A DNA stretch of 64,000 bases from NCBI RefSeq assembly GCF_001434665.1, contig NZ_AZDG01000005.1, positions 61,686-125,685 of the forward strand, read 5' to 3'. The notes under the pieces are model-generated. The model was not told the DNA's origin, ran no database searches, and was given only the letters and a program-made list of their open reading frames with translations. The stretch is from Companilactobacillus tucceti DSM 20183. Its GTDB lineage: Bacteria; Bacillota; Bacilli; Lactobacillales; Lactobacillaceae. Positions 18,923-27,108 of this stretch are shown piece after piece; position 1 is the stretch's first letter; each line of letters opens with the position of its first letter. The position numbers and the translations under genes were made by a program.

Positions 18923-19642
18923 ATGAAAAATGGAATATCCTTGAACACAGTAAAAATGCAAAAATTAACGAGTAATTATCGTTTATCAGAGAAATTAAAT
19001 GTTATTCGTGCTGGGGTTTTGGGTGCTAATGATGGAATTATTTCTGTAGCAGGTATTGTTCTAGGTGTTGCAGGAGCTAATCAAGGGCAACTGGCATTAC
19101 TGATTGCTGGATTATCAGGTATGTTTGCCGGAGCATTTTCTATGGCCGGTGGCGAATATGTGTCAGTCAGCACTCAACGTGACACTCAAAAAACAATGAC
19201 CAAGTTTCAACAAGCCACGTTGAAAGAACATCGAGAAGAAGAAACAGATAAATTAACCCAAAAATATATTAATGAGGGACTTTCTCCAGAACTAGCTAAT
19301 AAATGTTCTAAAGAATTAATGAAGTCTCATGGTTTGGAAACAACTCTAAGAAGTAAATATAATATCGAATTGCACCACTACTTTAATCCATGGCATGCAG
19401 CAATTTGTTCCTTCTTTTCATTTATTTGTGGGGCAATATTGCCACTACTATCTATAACTTTGATCCCCGATCCATACAAGATCGTCGGTACAATGTTTGC
19501 GATGATTTTAGCTTTAATGGGAACTGGGTATATTAGTTCTAAATTGGGACATAACAATTCTATGAAGTTTATTATTAGAAACGTTATTACCGGTAGTTTA
19601 ACGATGTTGATAACTTACCTAATCGGTGGAACTCTTGGCTGA
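18923..19642 (+). CDS. VIT1/CCC1-family Fe/Mn transporter
   Basis: 239 residues. The N-terminal segment NVIRAGVLGANDGIISVAGIVLGVAG and GMFAGAFSMAGGEYVSVSTQRDT are hallmarks of the VIT1/CCC1 family. A cytoplasmic Glu/Lys-rich region (about 90-150) holds the putative metal-binding domain, and three further membrane segments follow. Plant and yeast members load Fe or Mn into vacuoles; bacterial ones are thought to export these metals. An MntR-like regulator gene lies 0.9 kb away, which fits metal homeostasis, though co-regulation is not shown. Confidence 0.88.
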   Translation: MKNGISLNTVKMQKLTSNYRLSEKLNVIRAGVLGANDGIISVAGIVLGVAGANQGQLALLIAGLSGMFAGAFSMAGGEYVSVSTQRDTQKTMTKFQQATLKEHREEETDKLTQKYINEGLSPELANKCSKELMKSHGLETTLRSKYNIELHHYFNPWHAAICSFFSFICGAILPLLSITLIPDPYKIVGTMFAMILALMGTGYISSKLGHNNSMKFIIRNVITGSLTMLITYLIGGTLG

Positions 19643-19755
19643 TCAAAAATCGTGCAAAAAAAATATGACAAGCAATCCATTTTGGGATTACTTGCCATAT
19701 TTACTTTATTGATTGAAAGTTGACTACTATTTAATCAACTATCTATAAATTATAG

Positions 19756-19829
19756 AGCCGTCTATCGGATTTGAACCGACGACCCCCACCTTACCATGGT
19801 GATGCTCTACCTATCTGAGCTAAGACGGC
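19756..19829 (-). tRNA. tRNA-Thr (GGU anticodon)
   Basis: A full cloverleaf on the minus strand: acceptor GCCGTCT / AGACGGC, D arm GCTC...GAGC, anticodon stem TCACC / GGTGG with loop ATGGTAA (anticodon GGT), and T arm with GTTCAAAT loop. The discriminator is T, and CCA is not encoded. It stands alone between the VIT1 and HdeD-like genes. Confidence 0.95.
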
Positions 19830-19880
19830 ATTTTCAACCTCTATTCTATCAGATAAGGTAATATTGCAAAATACTTTTTA

Positions 19881-20402
19881 CTAAAATGCCTCTATAATTT
19901 CAGCTATACCCGTTGCAAAGAAGAAGAACGCCAACATAAAGACGATCACACCTCCAGCTAAAATGGGATTAAATAATAATATGATGGCAAAAATAAGGTT
20001 CAAAATACCAACAATTACAATTAGCCAATAATACTTTTTCCCAAAGAAATGATAAAACCTAGACGTAAGTAATTGGAAACAAGCATCAAGTAAAAACCAG
20101 ATGGCAAACATATAAATGGTTACTCCTACCCCAACGTTAATGTGGGCAATAAAAATAATTCCAATAATAATATTTGCGATAGCTGCCAGTATCGTCCATC
20201 CATTGTTAGAACCTAAAAAGCGTCCCATTTGTGATCCAAACCAGAGCTGATAAACTCCTCTTAAGATAGCAGCAAAGCCTAAGATGTAAGCTATAGTTGA
20301 TAAACTATTAAGTGGATACCAAACTACTAAATAACCTACATACAATGATAAAATTCCAAAAATCAATCCAAACCAATCTATTCTGCGTTTCGGTAAATTC
20401 AT
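19881..20402 (-). CDS. HdeD-like (DUF308) membrane protein
   Basis: 173 residues with six hydrophobic segments arranged as three repeated helix pairs, as in HdeD/DUF308 proteins. Typical stretches are IAYILGFAAILRGVYQLW and VFMLAFFFFATGIAEIIEAF. E. coli HdeD contributes to acid resistance at high cell density; a similar role here is only inferred. The gene appears monocistronic. Confidence 0.82.
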   Translation of the reverse strand: MNLPKRRIDWFGLIFGILSLYVGYLVVWYPLNSLSTIAYILGFAAILRGVYQLWFGSQMGRFLGSNNGWTILAAIANIIIGIIFIAHINVGVGVTIYMFAIWFLLDACFQLLTSRFYHFFGKKYYWLIVIVGILNLIFAIILLFNPILAGGVIVFMLAFFFFATGIAEIIEAF

Positions 20403-20518
20403 TGATTTTCCCCCTTCCTATATCAATTATTTTAACATTATTGATCCTCCAAAAATTTCAATCTGCGTTATAATTAATTAACTAATCTAGAATTTAGTTC
20501 AAACGAAAGGTAAAAAAA

Positions 20519-21172
20519 TTGTCACCTAACAAAGAAAATTATCTTAAAACTATTTACGAATTGAATTATGACTTTACTAAGATCACTAATAAGCGTATCT
20601 CAGAAATCATGAATGTTTCTGCACCTTCTGTTACAGAGATGCTTAATTCATTAGCAAGTGAAGGTTATTTGACACATTCTCCTTATAATAAAATCACTCT
20701 TACTCCTAAGGGAAATAGAGTATCAGAAAAGTTAGTAAAAACTCACCGTCTATGGGAAGTATTTTTACATGACTGTCTAAAATACCCTGTTGATAATGTC
20801 CACAATCATGCAGATGCTCTAGAACATTCTTCTGATGATGATCTAATGACTCAATTAAATGATTTCTTAGGTCATCCTCAACGTTGTCCTCATGGTGGGA
20901 TTATTCCTGGAAATGGACAAGGTGAAACTGATGCCGATGATGAACTTTTAAGTATGGTAAAAGATGGAACACATGCTCAAATAGTTCGTATCTCTGATAA
21001 TTATGATTTCCTACAATACTTTGGAAGTTTGGATTTAGAGATCGACGACATTATCAAAGTAGTAAAACATGAAAAATTCGACGGTTCTTTAGTCGTCGAA
21101 AAAGAAAATGGAACATTGCTAACTATTGGTGCCAAGGCAATAGACTACATTTTCGTTGAAGAAAGAAAATAA
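20519..21172 (+). CDS. DtxR/MntR-family metal-dependent regulator
   Basis: 217 residues, matching ScaR/MntR-type regulators over the winged helix (ITNKRISEIMNVSAPSVTEMLNSLASEGYL), the dimerisation/metal domain (ALEHSSDDDLMTQLNDFLGHPQRCPHGG) and a C-terminal SH3/FeoA-like domain. The start is TTG, 8 bases after AAAGG. Ligands Cys and His in RCPHGG and Glu-His in ALEHS are present. The first-site Asp near residue 7 found in relatives (KEDYLK) is Asn here (KENYLK). It probably represses Mn or Fe uptake genes elsewhere. Confidence 0.88.
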   Translation: MSPNKENYLKTIYELNYDFTKITNKRISEIMNVSAPSVTEMLNSLASEGYLTHSPYNKITLTPKGNRVSEKLVKTHRLWEVFLHDCLKYPVDNVHNHADALEHSSDDDLMTQLNDFLGHPQRCPHGGIIPGNGQGETDADDELLSMVKDGTHAQIVRISDNYDFLQYFGSLDLEIDDIIKVVKHEKFDGSLVVEKENGTLLTIGAKAIDYIFVEERK

Positions 21173-21177
21173 CATAC

Positions 21178-21232
21178 AAAAAACGCATCTATTCATCTGC
21201 CGACGATAGCAAGTGAATGGATGCGTTTTTGT
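21178..21232 (+). terminator. Terminator of the MntR-like gene
   Basis: AAAAACGCATCTATTCA pairs with TGAATGGATGCGTTTTT around a loop of about 18 bases, then T-rich sequence. It lies directly behind the stop codon. Confidence 0.85.
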
Positions 21233-21299
21233 TTTAAAATTACTTTTTTAAATAAGTTTCAAGAGCTTCCTCGTTCCCTTTGCTTATTTAGTTGGAGTT

Positions 21300-21638
21300 T
21301 TACTTAAGAAGTTCGTCCATAGCTTCAAGGGCTGTTCCACCATAAACATAAGCTGGTCCACCGCTCATAAGAATTGCAGTATTAACAGCTTCAACAATTT
21401 CTTCTCTTGCTGCACCTGCTTCAATAGCATTGTTCAAATGATCTAAGATACAGCCTTCACAACGAATTGAAATTGCCACACATAAACACATCAATTCCTT
21501 GTTCTTATGCGAAATAGCACCATCTTCCAAAGCAGCGGCATGCATAGCTAAGAAGTCTTTTCCGACTTCACCAGATGCTTTAGTCAATGTTCCATAATTC
21601 TTCTTAATTGAATCTAAACGATCTTGATACTTTGCCAT
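21300..21638 (-). CDS. Carboxymuconolactone decarboxylase/AhpD-like protein
   Basis: 112 residues of one CMD/AhpD-like helical domain, with the redox motif CEGCILDHLNNAI (CxxC followed by His) near residues 57-65 and the glycine-rich MSGGPAYVYGGTALEA. Small proteins of this family act as thiol-dependent alkylhydroperoxidase-like antioxidants; a true decarboxylase role is unlikely without the pathway. A very strong GGAGG site precedes the ATG. It is monocistronic. Confidence 0.85.
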   Translation of the reverse strand: MAKYQDRLDSIKKNYGTLTKASGEVGKDFLAMHAAALEDGAISHKNKELMCLCVAISIRCEGCILDHLNNAIEAGAAREEIVEAVNTAILMSGGPAYVYGGTALEAMDELLK

Positions 21639-21770
21639 TCCCCTTTGCCTCCGAGTAGTTTTAAATTTCGGTTCTTATGTTACCGCTTTCATATTAATAA
21701 AACAAAAACGTGAAAAATATAACATGTTAGTTATACTAGATGTAACAGAAACTTTTATTGGAGACTAAAA

Positions 21771-22292
21771 ATGTTAATTTTAGATGAAAACAAAGCAAAC
21801 ACTGATATGAATAGCATTGAACGGATTTATAAAGATAGCTTTTCAAAAAGCGAGCGACTACCTTTATGGCTTTTTAAATCCAGAGTAAAAAAAGATTTTG
21901 TCAGATTGTTCAGCATATACAATGAATCACAATGGGTAGGATTCACCTACGTTATTAGAAATAAGGATACTGCTCTTATTTTATATTTAGCAATCGATTC
22001 AAAATTTCAAGGCCAAGGATTCGGTGGAAAAGCATTAGAACAATTGACTAGAACGTTCCACAAAAAACATATCTGCCTAATGATACCCTCTTCCAATGAC
22101 AATAAATATCGTCAATTTTATTTAGACCATAAATTTGAAAAGTCAAATTTCATGTTAAAAGAATCAAACAAACTATACGACGTAATGCAATTTGGAGACA
22201 AGCTAACTGGAATGGAATTGACTGAAGCTATTGATAAATTTAACGGGCCTATCTTGAAATTACGATCCAGAACACAGGTTATTAAATTGTAA
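21771..22292 (+). CDS. GNAT-family N-acetyltransferase
   Basis: 173 residues. A GNAT core is visible: LILYLAIDSKFQGQGFGGKALEQL corresponds to beta4 plus the acetyl-CoA pyrophosphate loop (consensus Q/RxxGxG/A). The start follows a TTGGAG site. The acceptor substrate is unknown. It is convergent with the DUF975 gene, and the two are separated by hairpin elements. Confidence 0.8.
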   Translation: MLILDENKANTDMNSIERIYKDSFSKSERLPLWLFKSRVKKDFVRLFSIYNESQWVGFTYVIRNKDTALILYLAIDSKFQGQGFGGKALEQLTRTFHKKHICLMIPSSNDNKYRQFYLDHKFEKSNFMLKESNKLYDVMQFGDKLTGMELTEAIDKFNGPILKLRSRTQVIKL

Positions 22293-22298
22293 AAAAAA

Positions 22299-22419
22299 GA
22301 GAGTATACCGACACATGGTCAGCTTTCGAGCATTAAGGCAAACAAGCCCATCAATCCGATTTTGGATTGATGGACTTGTTTGTTTTAAGCGGAAAAAGCT
22401 ATGTGTTGGCACACGTTTA
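22299..22419 (+). repeat. Intergenic hairpin element, sub-family 1, copy B
   Basis: 121 bp starting 7 bp behind the GNAT stop codon. The outer arms CCGACACAT and ATGTGTTGG pair with one G-T. The conserved strands AGCTTTCGAGCATTAA and TTAAGCGGAAAAAGCT follow. The inner stem AACAAGCCCATCAATCC pairs with GGATTGATGGACTTGTT with one mismatch. Downstream linker 22420-22460 is the reverse complement of the linker next to copy A. Confidence 0.8.
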
Positions 22420-22487
22420 TGCTGCATGTTTAAAGGAAATAATAGTTTTGTCCCAAACTCTTTTCTAGTTTCTGAACTTTTATAGAC

Positions 22488-22522
22488 TAAACGTGTGGCA
22501 AACCGTCTTTTGTAACACTCTC
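22488..22522 (-). repeat. Sub-family 2 element with internal deletion
   Basis: Only the two ends survive: TAAACGTGTGGCAAACCGTC and CTTTTGTAACACTCTC. The whole inner stem of the 120-bp element is missing. It lies 12 bp behind the stop of the DUF975 gene, in the usual 3' orientation to that gene. Confidence 0.65.
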
Positions 22523-22533
22523 TTAAATTTAAA

Positions 22534-23319
22534 TTACTTAGCTTCAGTTATCTTTTCATAAAAAGCAGCTAAAGTAAGTTGTTCATAAGGATGTAACCAA
22601 ATGGATAATAATTCAGAAGTCATAAGGTTAAGAATTTCCCAGAAGAAAAATTCAATTCCTAGCAGTAACAATGAGAACTTATACCCTCTCATCAAACGTG
22701 AACTACCACTAAAACTTTCAAATGCTGATCTTATTGACCATTTCCCAGACTCATTCAATCTGTCTTTAAAAACTAAGAAAATCTGAGAAAACATCAACAT
22801 AAACCAAATCCCTGGAATTATATAAATGGCTAAACCAGCTTCCACAAAGACACCTAAAATAACTAACAACATTATTACAGGAAAGAAATACTGTGAACTG
22901 AATACTTGTAAGCTTCCCTTTAATGCATTGATCTGTGAATCAGGGTTTCTCATATAATCAACCAAAGCATATGAGATTCCAATACAGATCATAAAAAAGA
23001 ATAATGTAAATGCATATATAGCTAGATTAGTAGCTGGAGTCAATGTCAAAACATACTTTGAAGCTGCTTCTTGATTTGTCGACATTGTCTGCATGATCTT
23101 TGTCAACTTCTCAGTGGCTTCTTGTGTGTTATTTAGATTAATACCCAAGTTTGAAAACCACTGTGTATAAATCTGAACCATAAAGTACATTCCGATAAAA
23201 CGCATAATGATAGGAAAAATATTTAAAGCAATATTCCCCTTGATGTCTTTACGAAATGTTTGTCGCGCTTGTTTTCTAACTTCAATAAGTGAAACTCTTT
23301 TATAATTAGCGTTATTCAT
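22534..23319 (-). CDS. DUF975 family membrane protein
   Basis: 261 residues with about five to six membrane segments. The N-terminus RVSLIEVRKQARQTFRKDIKGN is the typical amphipathic start of DUF975 proteins. The block GIWFMLMFSQIFLVFKDRLNESGKWSIRSAFESF is the conserved core. Function is unknown; the family is widespread in lactobacilli. It is monocistronic, with a short stem-loop element behind it. Confidence 0.8.
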   Translation of the reverse strand: MNNANYKRVSLIEVRKQARQTFRKDIKGNIALNIFPIIMRFIGMYFMVQIYTQWFSNLGINLNNTQEATEKLTKIMQTMSTNQEAASKYVLTLTPATNLAIYAFTLFFFMICIGISYALVDYMRNPDSQINALKGSLQVFSSQYFFPVIMLLVILGVFVEAGLAIYIIPGIWFMLMFSQIFLVFKDRLNESGKWSIRSAFESFSGSSRLMRGYKFSLLLLGIEFFFWEILNLMTSELLSIWLHPYEQLTLAAFYEKITEAK

Positions 23320-23372
23320 TAATATCCCTCACAATAACGCCATTATATCAAAACTTATCTTATGAAACTAAT

Positions 23373-24302
23373 TTACTGTACACGAATTGATCCGTCAGTG
23401 GCGTTTACTTTTAATAAATTTTCAGAATCTGGACTTGATTGATAGCTATTACCTTTATTTTCACCGAAGTAGTGAACACTATTAGCATTGAAATCTACCC
23501 CGTCCATTTTACCTGACTCAGATCTAAAGGTACTTTCATCAGTTAAAATATAATCATTTGTTCCCTTTATCGTTACGACTTGCAAACGAACATGGCCATC
23601 ATCCATATTAATCGTTCCGCCATTTAATTTTGAATTTGCAACTTTTAAATTAGAATCGCTCATCTTAAATTTGTAGTTATTCAAAGTACTATTTTCAATA
23701 TCGACAATAGAATCATCATCTGCTTCAAAATTAAGATTATTGATCGTAGAATTCTTTATCTTAACGTATCCATCATCAAAGAAGAACTTGCTTCCTTTTT
23801 GTTCAGTTACCGTCACGTTATCTAAGTATATTGCTGCATCGTTACCCCAATACTTATTAGACTTAGTAAATTTCTTAATGGTCAAATTTCTAAGTCTGAC
23901 GTTACCCTCAGATAAATTGACATGCATTCTTTGTAAGCTTTCTTTCTTAGGCACCGTTATGATTACACGTTCGCCTCTACCAGCCCAATCAACAGCTGCT
24001 TTTCGTTTATGACCAGTTACCGTTAAAGTATCTTTTTCTACAGAATATGTAGGCTCTTGTAATTTATCACCTGATATATGGATTGAATACTTATCACCTT
24101 TTTCAATTCTTACAGAGACATTCTTACCATTAACTTTTACTTTAGAAAATGATTTCAAATTGTTTGTTTCATCAACTTTTTGAGAGATCTTAAATCCATG
24201 GTCCCAAACTATCATTTGCAAACCGCCGGTAAGATATCCACCAACAAAGAGAATGGCACCTAAAACTAATAAATAAAATCCAGTTACAAAATACTTACGC
24301 AT
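23373..24302 (-). CDS. DUF4097-family membrane-anchored beta-helix protein
   Basis: 309 residues. One N-terminal membrane anchor (about 6-26) is followed by a long repetitive beta-strand region with recurring NLTI, VTVTEQKG, INNLNFEADDDSIVDIENSTL, a right-handed beta-helix style seen in DUF4097 putative adhesins. It is the last gene of a three-gene operon (PadR, DUF1700, this gene), overlapping DUF1700 by one base. In relatives this trio is linked to envelope stress responses; that role is inferred. Confidence 0.8.
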   Translation of the reverse strand: MRKYFVTGFYLLVLGAILFVGGYLTGGLQMIVWDHGFKISQKVDETNNLKSFSKVKVNGKNVSVRIEKGDKYSIHISGDKLQEPTYSVEKDTLTVTGHKRKAAVDWAGRGERVIITVPKKESLQRMHVNLSEGNVRLRNLTIKKFTKSNKYWGNDAAIYLDNVTVTEQKGSKFFFDDGYVKIKNSTINNLNFEADDDSIVDIENSTLNNYKFKMSDSNLKVANSKLNGGTINMDDGHVRLQVVTIKGTNDYILTDESTFRSESGKMDGVDFNANSVHYFGENKGNSYQSSPDSENLLKVNATDGSIRVQ

Positions 24303-24958
24303 TATTTATTTTCCCCTTTCATTGGTGTATTTCTACCATAAAGAAGTTTCTTACCTAACCATCTAAAGAAAATAACAACTAAGTCAAATACCCAGCGTAT
24401 CGCCGCTATAACGATTGGAATGACAAAGAAGTTTAGTCCCAAAATAACCAGACCGCTACCGATATAAAGGGCTGACGTTGCCAATGATTCAAATATTACC
24501 GACACTCCCATGAAAATGGCTCCAATACCGATAATCACTGACAATGCTAGTAGGAATAAGAATAGTAATATGAAAAATATTCCTAATCCAAAGAATAATG
24601 CCAAACATACGACTAATAAAATTGCGATCGGAATAGCAATCGGCGAAGCCATTAGAGCTAATAGTATCAAAACGATCATTCCAAGATTTTTCTTAAATCT
24701 TTCATTATCAGTAATTCGACCGTTATCCACATGTTGATAATTATCTTCAGACATTTTAATTGAATAATCTGCCAAGACTTTTCTAGCTAATTTTTTGGGT
24801 AATCCCAATTCATTGATTATTGCATCAGTAGTAGTCAAATTTGCATCAATCAAATATTCTCGATAAAATTCCAAAACATCGTTTTGTTCTGATTCATCGA
24901 GTGGATGTAAATAAACTTTTAATTCATCGATATATTCATTTACAGCTTTATTCTCCAT
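24302..24958 (-). CDS. DUF1700/HAAS-type membrane protein
   Basis: 218 residues. A cytoplasmic N-terminal domain (about 1-65; NEYIDELKVYLHPLDESEQNDVLEFYREYL) matches the HAAS/DUF1700 signalling domain, followed by four hydrophobic helices (about 80-200). Such proteins usually pair with a PadR regulator and relay envelope signals to it. The gene overlaps the PadR gene by 11 bp and the DUF4097 gene by 1 bp, so the operon is tightly coupled. Confidence 0.83.
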   Translation of the reverse strand: MENKAVNEYIDELKVYLHPLDESEQNDVLEFYREYLIDANLTTTDAIINELGLPKKLARKVLADYSIKMSEDNYQHVDNGRITDNERFKKNLGMIVLILLALMASPIAIPIAILLVVCLALFFGLGIFFILLFLFLLALSVIIGIGAIFMGVSVIFESLATSALYIGSGLVILGLNFFVIPIVIAAIRWVFDLVVIFFRWLGKKLLYGRNTPMKGENK

Positions 24959-25265
24959 CTTTATCCTCCAAAATTTTATCAGTTGCTTCTTTTAGTTGTG
25001 CCCAATCTTCTTTAATAGAAATCAGTTGTTCTTCACCTAGTTCGGTTATCTTATAATATCGACGATTTCTACCTTCATAGGCTTGATCGTAAGTTTCTAA
25101 CCAACCTTCTTTTTTTAGACGGCGCAAAATCGGATACATTGTTGATTCTGAAATTGGAAATACCTTTTGAACTTCCTTGGTTATCGTATAACCGTAGTAG
25201 TCTTCTCTAGTAAGCAGAGCTAAGACACTTCCCTCCAAAATCTCAGTTGAGGCCTGAATTGTCAT
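24948..25265 (-). CDS. PadR-family transcriptional regulator
   Basis: 105 residues from the preferred start. A PadR winged helix is clear: ALLTREDYYGYTITKEVQKVFPISESTMYPILRRLKKEGWL, then RNRRYYKITELGEEQL. Start choice: the frame opens at 25319, but GAGGAG at about 25271-25276 serves the ATG at 25263-25265 (MTIQASTEIL). A near-perfect 23-bp palindrome 19 bp upstream is a likely operator, so the operon is probably autoregulated. Confidence 0.9.
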   Translation of the reverse strand: MTIQASTEILEGSVLALLTREDYYGYTITKEVQKVFPISESTMYPILRRLKKEGWLETYDQAYEGRNRRYYKITELGEEQLISIKEDWAQLKEATDKILEDKDGE

Positions 25266-25283
25266 GTTATCTCCTCTTTCTAT

Positions 25284-25306
25284 AATACTATACGACGTAT
25301 AATATT
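25284..25306. promoter_or_regulatory. Probable PadR operator
   Basis: AATACTATACG - A - CGTATAATATT is an 11-bp inverted repeat with one mismatch, immediately upstream of the PadR ribosome site. Its location over the expected promoter fits autorepression. Confidence 0.55.
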
Positions 25307-25364
25307 GATTAGTTACCAATATAGTATATATTTATAACAATGTCAATTGAATATAAAAATATTC

Positions 25365-25393
25365 TTGACATTATATATCTTAGGTCGTACTAT
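25365..25393 (+). promoter_or_regulatory. Promoter of the T-box/ABC transporter unit
   Basis: TTGACA (25365-25370), exactly 17 bases, then TACTAT (25388-25393). Transcription would begin near 25400, just before T-box Stem I. Confidence 0.75.
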
Positions 25394-25399
25394 AGTTTC

Positions 25400-25662
25400 A
25401 ACATTTAAACAGTACAAAAACGATGACAGAAGAGTAGTTACTTTATCTGGTTCAGAGAGTCGACGGTGGTGTGAGTCGATACAGTAAGTAATGAAACACA
25501 TCTGTAAGTTAAATAATTGAATCAAGTAGGTTATTTCGGTGGCGCCGTTATCGCTGAAGTTATTGTAACTTCGTGAGCTTAGTATCGCAAGGTATTAAGA
25601 AGCCAGAGGTGGTACCGCGTTAAATCGCCCTCTTAGTCGTAAGACTGAGAGGGCTTTTTTGT
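25400..25662 (+). promoter_or_regulatory. T-box leader, histidine (CAC) specifier, first module
   Basis: Stem I carries the AGTA S-turn strand (25433), the distal GGTGGTGTGAG region (25466) and the return strand with GAAA. CAC at 25497-25499, followed by A, sits where pairing of CAGA with TCTG places the specifier; this reads His. The T-box AGAGGTGGTACCGCG is at 25605-25619. The terminator GCCCTCTTAGTC (25627-25638) / GACTGAGAGGGC (25643-25654) ends in T6. A His specifier in front of a polar amino-acid ABC transporter matches the hisXYZ-type transporters predicted in lactic acid bacteria. Confidence 0.88.
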
Positions 25663-25760
25663 TACAATAACTTCACGAGGTTAGTGTTGTGAAACACTAA
25701 CGAACTGAGGTGGAACCACGTCGCGACGTCCTCTAGCATTTTGCTAGAGGACTTTTTTTG
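25663..25760 (+). promoter_or_regulatory. Second T-box antiterminator/terminator module without its own Stem I
   Basis: After the first terminator, a second set follows: a stem-loop (TTAGTGTT / AACACTAA, 25681-25700), a T-box GAGGTGGAACCACG (25707-25720) and a terminator GTCCTCTAGC (25728-25737) / GCTAGAGGAC (25743-25752) with T7. Its 5' part resembles the first module (CTTCGTGAGCTTAGT against CTTCACGAGGTTAGT), so it looks like a partial tandem duplication. The bulge base after TGG is A, where module one has T. Confidence 0.8.
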
Positions 25761-25780
25761 TACAGTCAGGGGGAAAGATC

Positions 25781-26431
25781 ATGCACTATATTTTAGAAAT
25801 ACTACCTTCGCTATTAAGCGGAACAGTAATGACACTCAAAGTTTTCTTTTGGACTTTGGTTTGTTCATTACCACTAGGTGTCCTGGTTTCACTGGGACGG
25901 AGTTCAAAATTTAAACCACTAAGCTGGTTGGTTTCATTTTACATTTGGGTAATGCGTGGTACTCCATTACTACTACAACTTATTTTTGTATTCTATGGAT
26001 TACCAAACATGCCATTCTTCCATATCGTATTTGAAAGATATGATGCAGCACTTTTTGCATTCATCTTAAATTACACAGCATACTTCGCTGAAATATTCCG
26101 TGGAGGATTTGGAGCCATTAGTAAAGGACAATTTGAAGGCGCTAAAGTTCTAGGATTGAACTATTGGCAAACGATTCGAAAGATAATCGTTCCACAAGTT
26201 TTAAAAATCGTCTTACCTTCAATTGGTAACGAAGTTATTAACCTAGTTAAGGATTCATCATTAGTATATGTAATTGGATTAGGTGATCTATTAAGAGCCG
26301 GAAACATTGCCAGCTCACGTGATGTTACTTTAGTTCCATTATTATTAGTAGGTGTTATTTACCTATTATTAACACTTGTCTGCACTTGGGTTTTACGTAT
26401 TTTAGAGAAACACTTCAGTTATTATCGTTAA
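25781..26431 (+). CDS. Amino-acid ABC transporter permease (probable histidine)
   Basis: 216 residues, about five membrane helices, with the HisM/GlnP-type inner-membrane motif (GAISKGQFEGAKVLGLNYWQTIRKIIVPQ, the EAA loop) near residues 112-140. It imports polar amino acids together with the ATPase and binding lipoprotein downstream. It is the first gene behind the His T-box, so histidine is the predicted substrate. The ribosome site GGGGG is inside the leader, 8 bases ahead of the ATG. Confidence 0.9.
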   Translation: MHYILEILPSLLSGTVMTLKVFFWTLVCSLPLGVLVSLGRSSKFKPLSWLVSFYIWVMRGTPLLLQLIFVFYGLPNMPFFHIVFERYDAALFAFILNYTAYFAEIFRGGFGAISKGQFEGAKVLGLNYWQTIRKIIVPQVLKIVLPSIGNEVINLVKDSSLVYVIGLGDLLRAGNIASSRDVTLVPLLLVGVIYLLLTLVCTWVLRILEKHFSYYR

Positions 26432-26449
26432 GATTTGGGAGGAATTTTT

Positions 26450-27088
26450 ATGCTAAAGCTAGAAAATATTACAAAAAGTTTTGAAGGAACTACTATTTTA
26501 AATAATTTAAATCTTGAAGTTAAAGACAACGCTATTCTTAGTGTTGTTGGCCCATCAGGTGCCGGTAAAACAACTTTACTACGTTGTATCGCTGGATTAG
26601 AAAAAGCCGATTCAGGTAAATTCACACTAGATGGAAATCCATTTGATCCTGCCGATGAGTCTTCTAAAGAGCGTGTCGTCGGCGTAGTATTTCAAGATTT
26701 CAATCTTTTCCCCCATTTGTCCGTTCTTCAAAACGTTGCTTTAGCTCCAGAAATGGTTCTAAAACAAGATAAAAAGACTTCCGAAGCTGCTGCTAAAAAA
26801 TTACTTGATCAATTGGAGTTAACTAATCACGCAGATCAGTTTCCATTTGAATTATCAGGTGGTCAAAAACAACGTGTAGCCATTGCTCGTGCTTTGGCTA
26901 TGCAACCAAAGATCCTTTGTTATGATGAACCAACATCAGCACTTGACCCTAGTTTAAGAGATGCCGTTGCCGAATTGATCCTAGGTCTTAAAAAGACTGG
27001 CATCACTCAAATAGTCGTTACCCACGATCCCGATTTTGCTAAAAAAATTGCCGATCAATTACTCGAAGTAAAACCTATCAATAAATAA
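26450..27088 (+). CDS. Amino-acid ABC transporter ATP-binding protein
   Basis: 212 residues with Walker A GPSGAGKTT, Q-loop FQDFNLFPHLS, signature LSGGQKQRVAIARAL and Walker B ILCYDEPTSALDP, typical of the polar amino-acid (GlnQ/HisP) class. Start choice: an in-frame TTG at 26435 precedes the GGAGGA site itself; the ATG at 26450 follows it by 7 bases. It lies 18 bp behind the permease gene in the His T-box operon. Confidence 0.92.
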   Translation: MLKLENITKSFEGTTILNNLNLEVKDNAILSVVGPSGAGKTTLLRCIAGLEKADSGKFTLDGNPFDPADESSKERVVGVVFQDFNLFPHLSVLQNVALAPEMVLKQDKKTSEAAAKKLLDQLELTNHADQFPFELSGGQKQRVAIARALAMQPKILCYDEPTSALDPSLRDAVAELILGLKKTGITQIVVTHDPDFAKKIADQLLEVKPINK

Positions 27089-27108
27089 CTATCAAGGGGG
27101 ATTAAATT

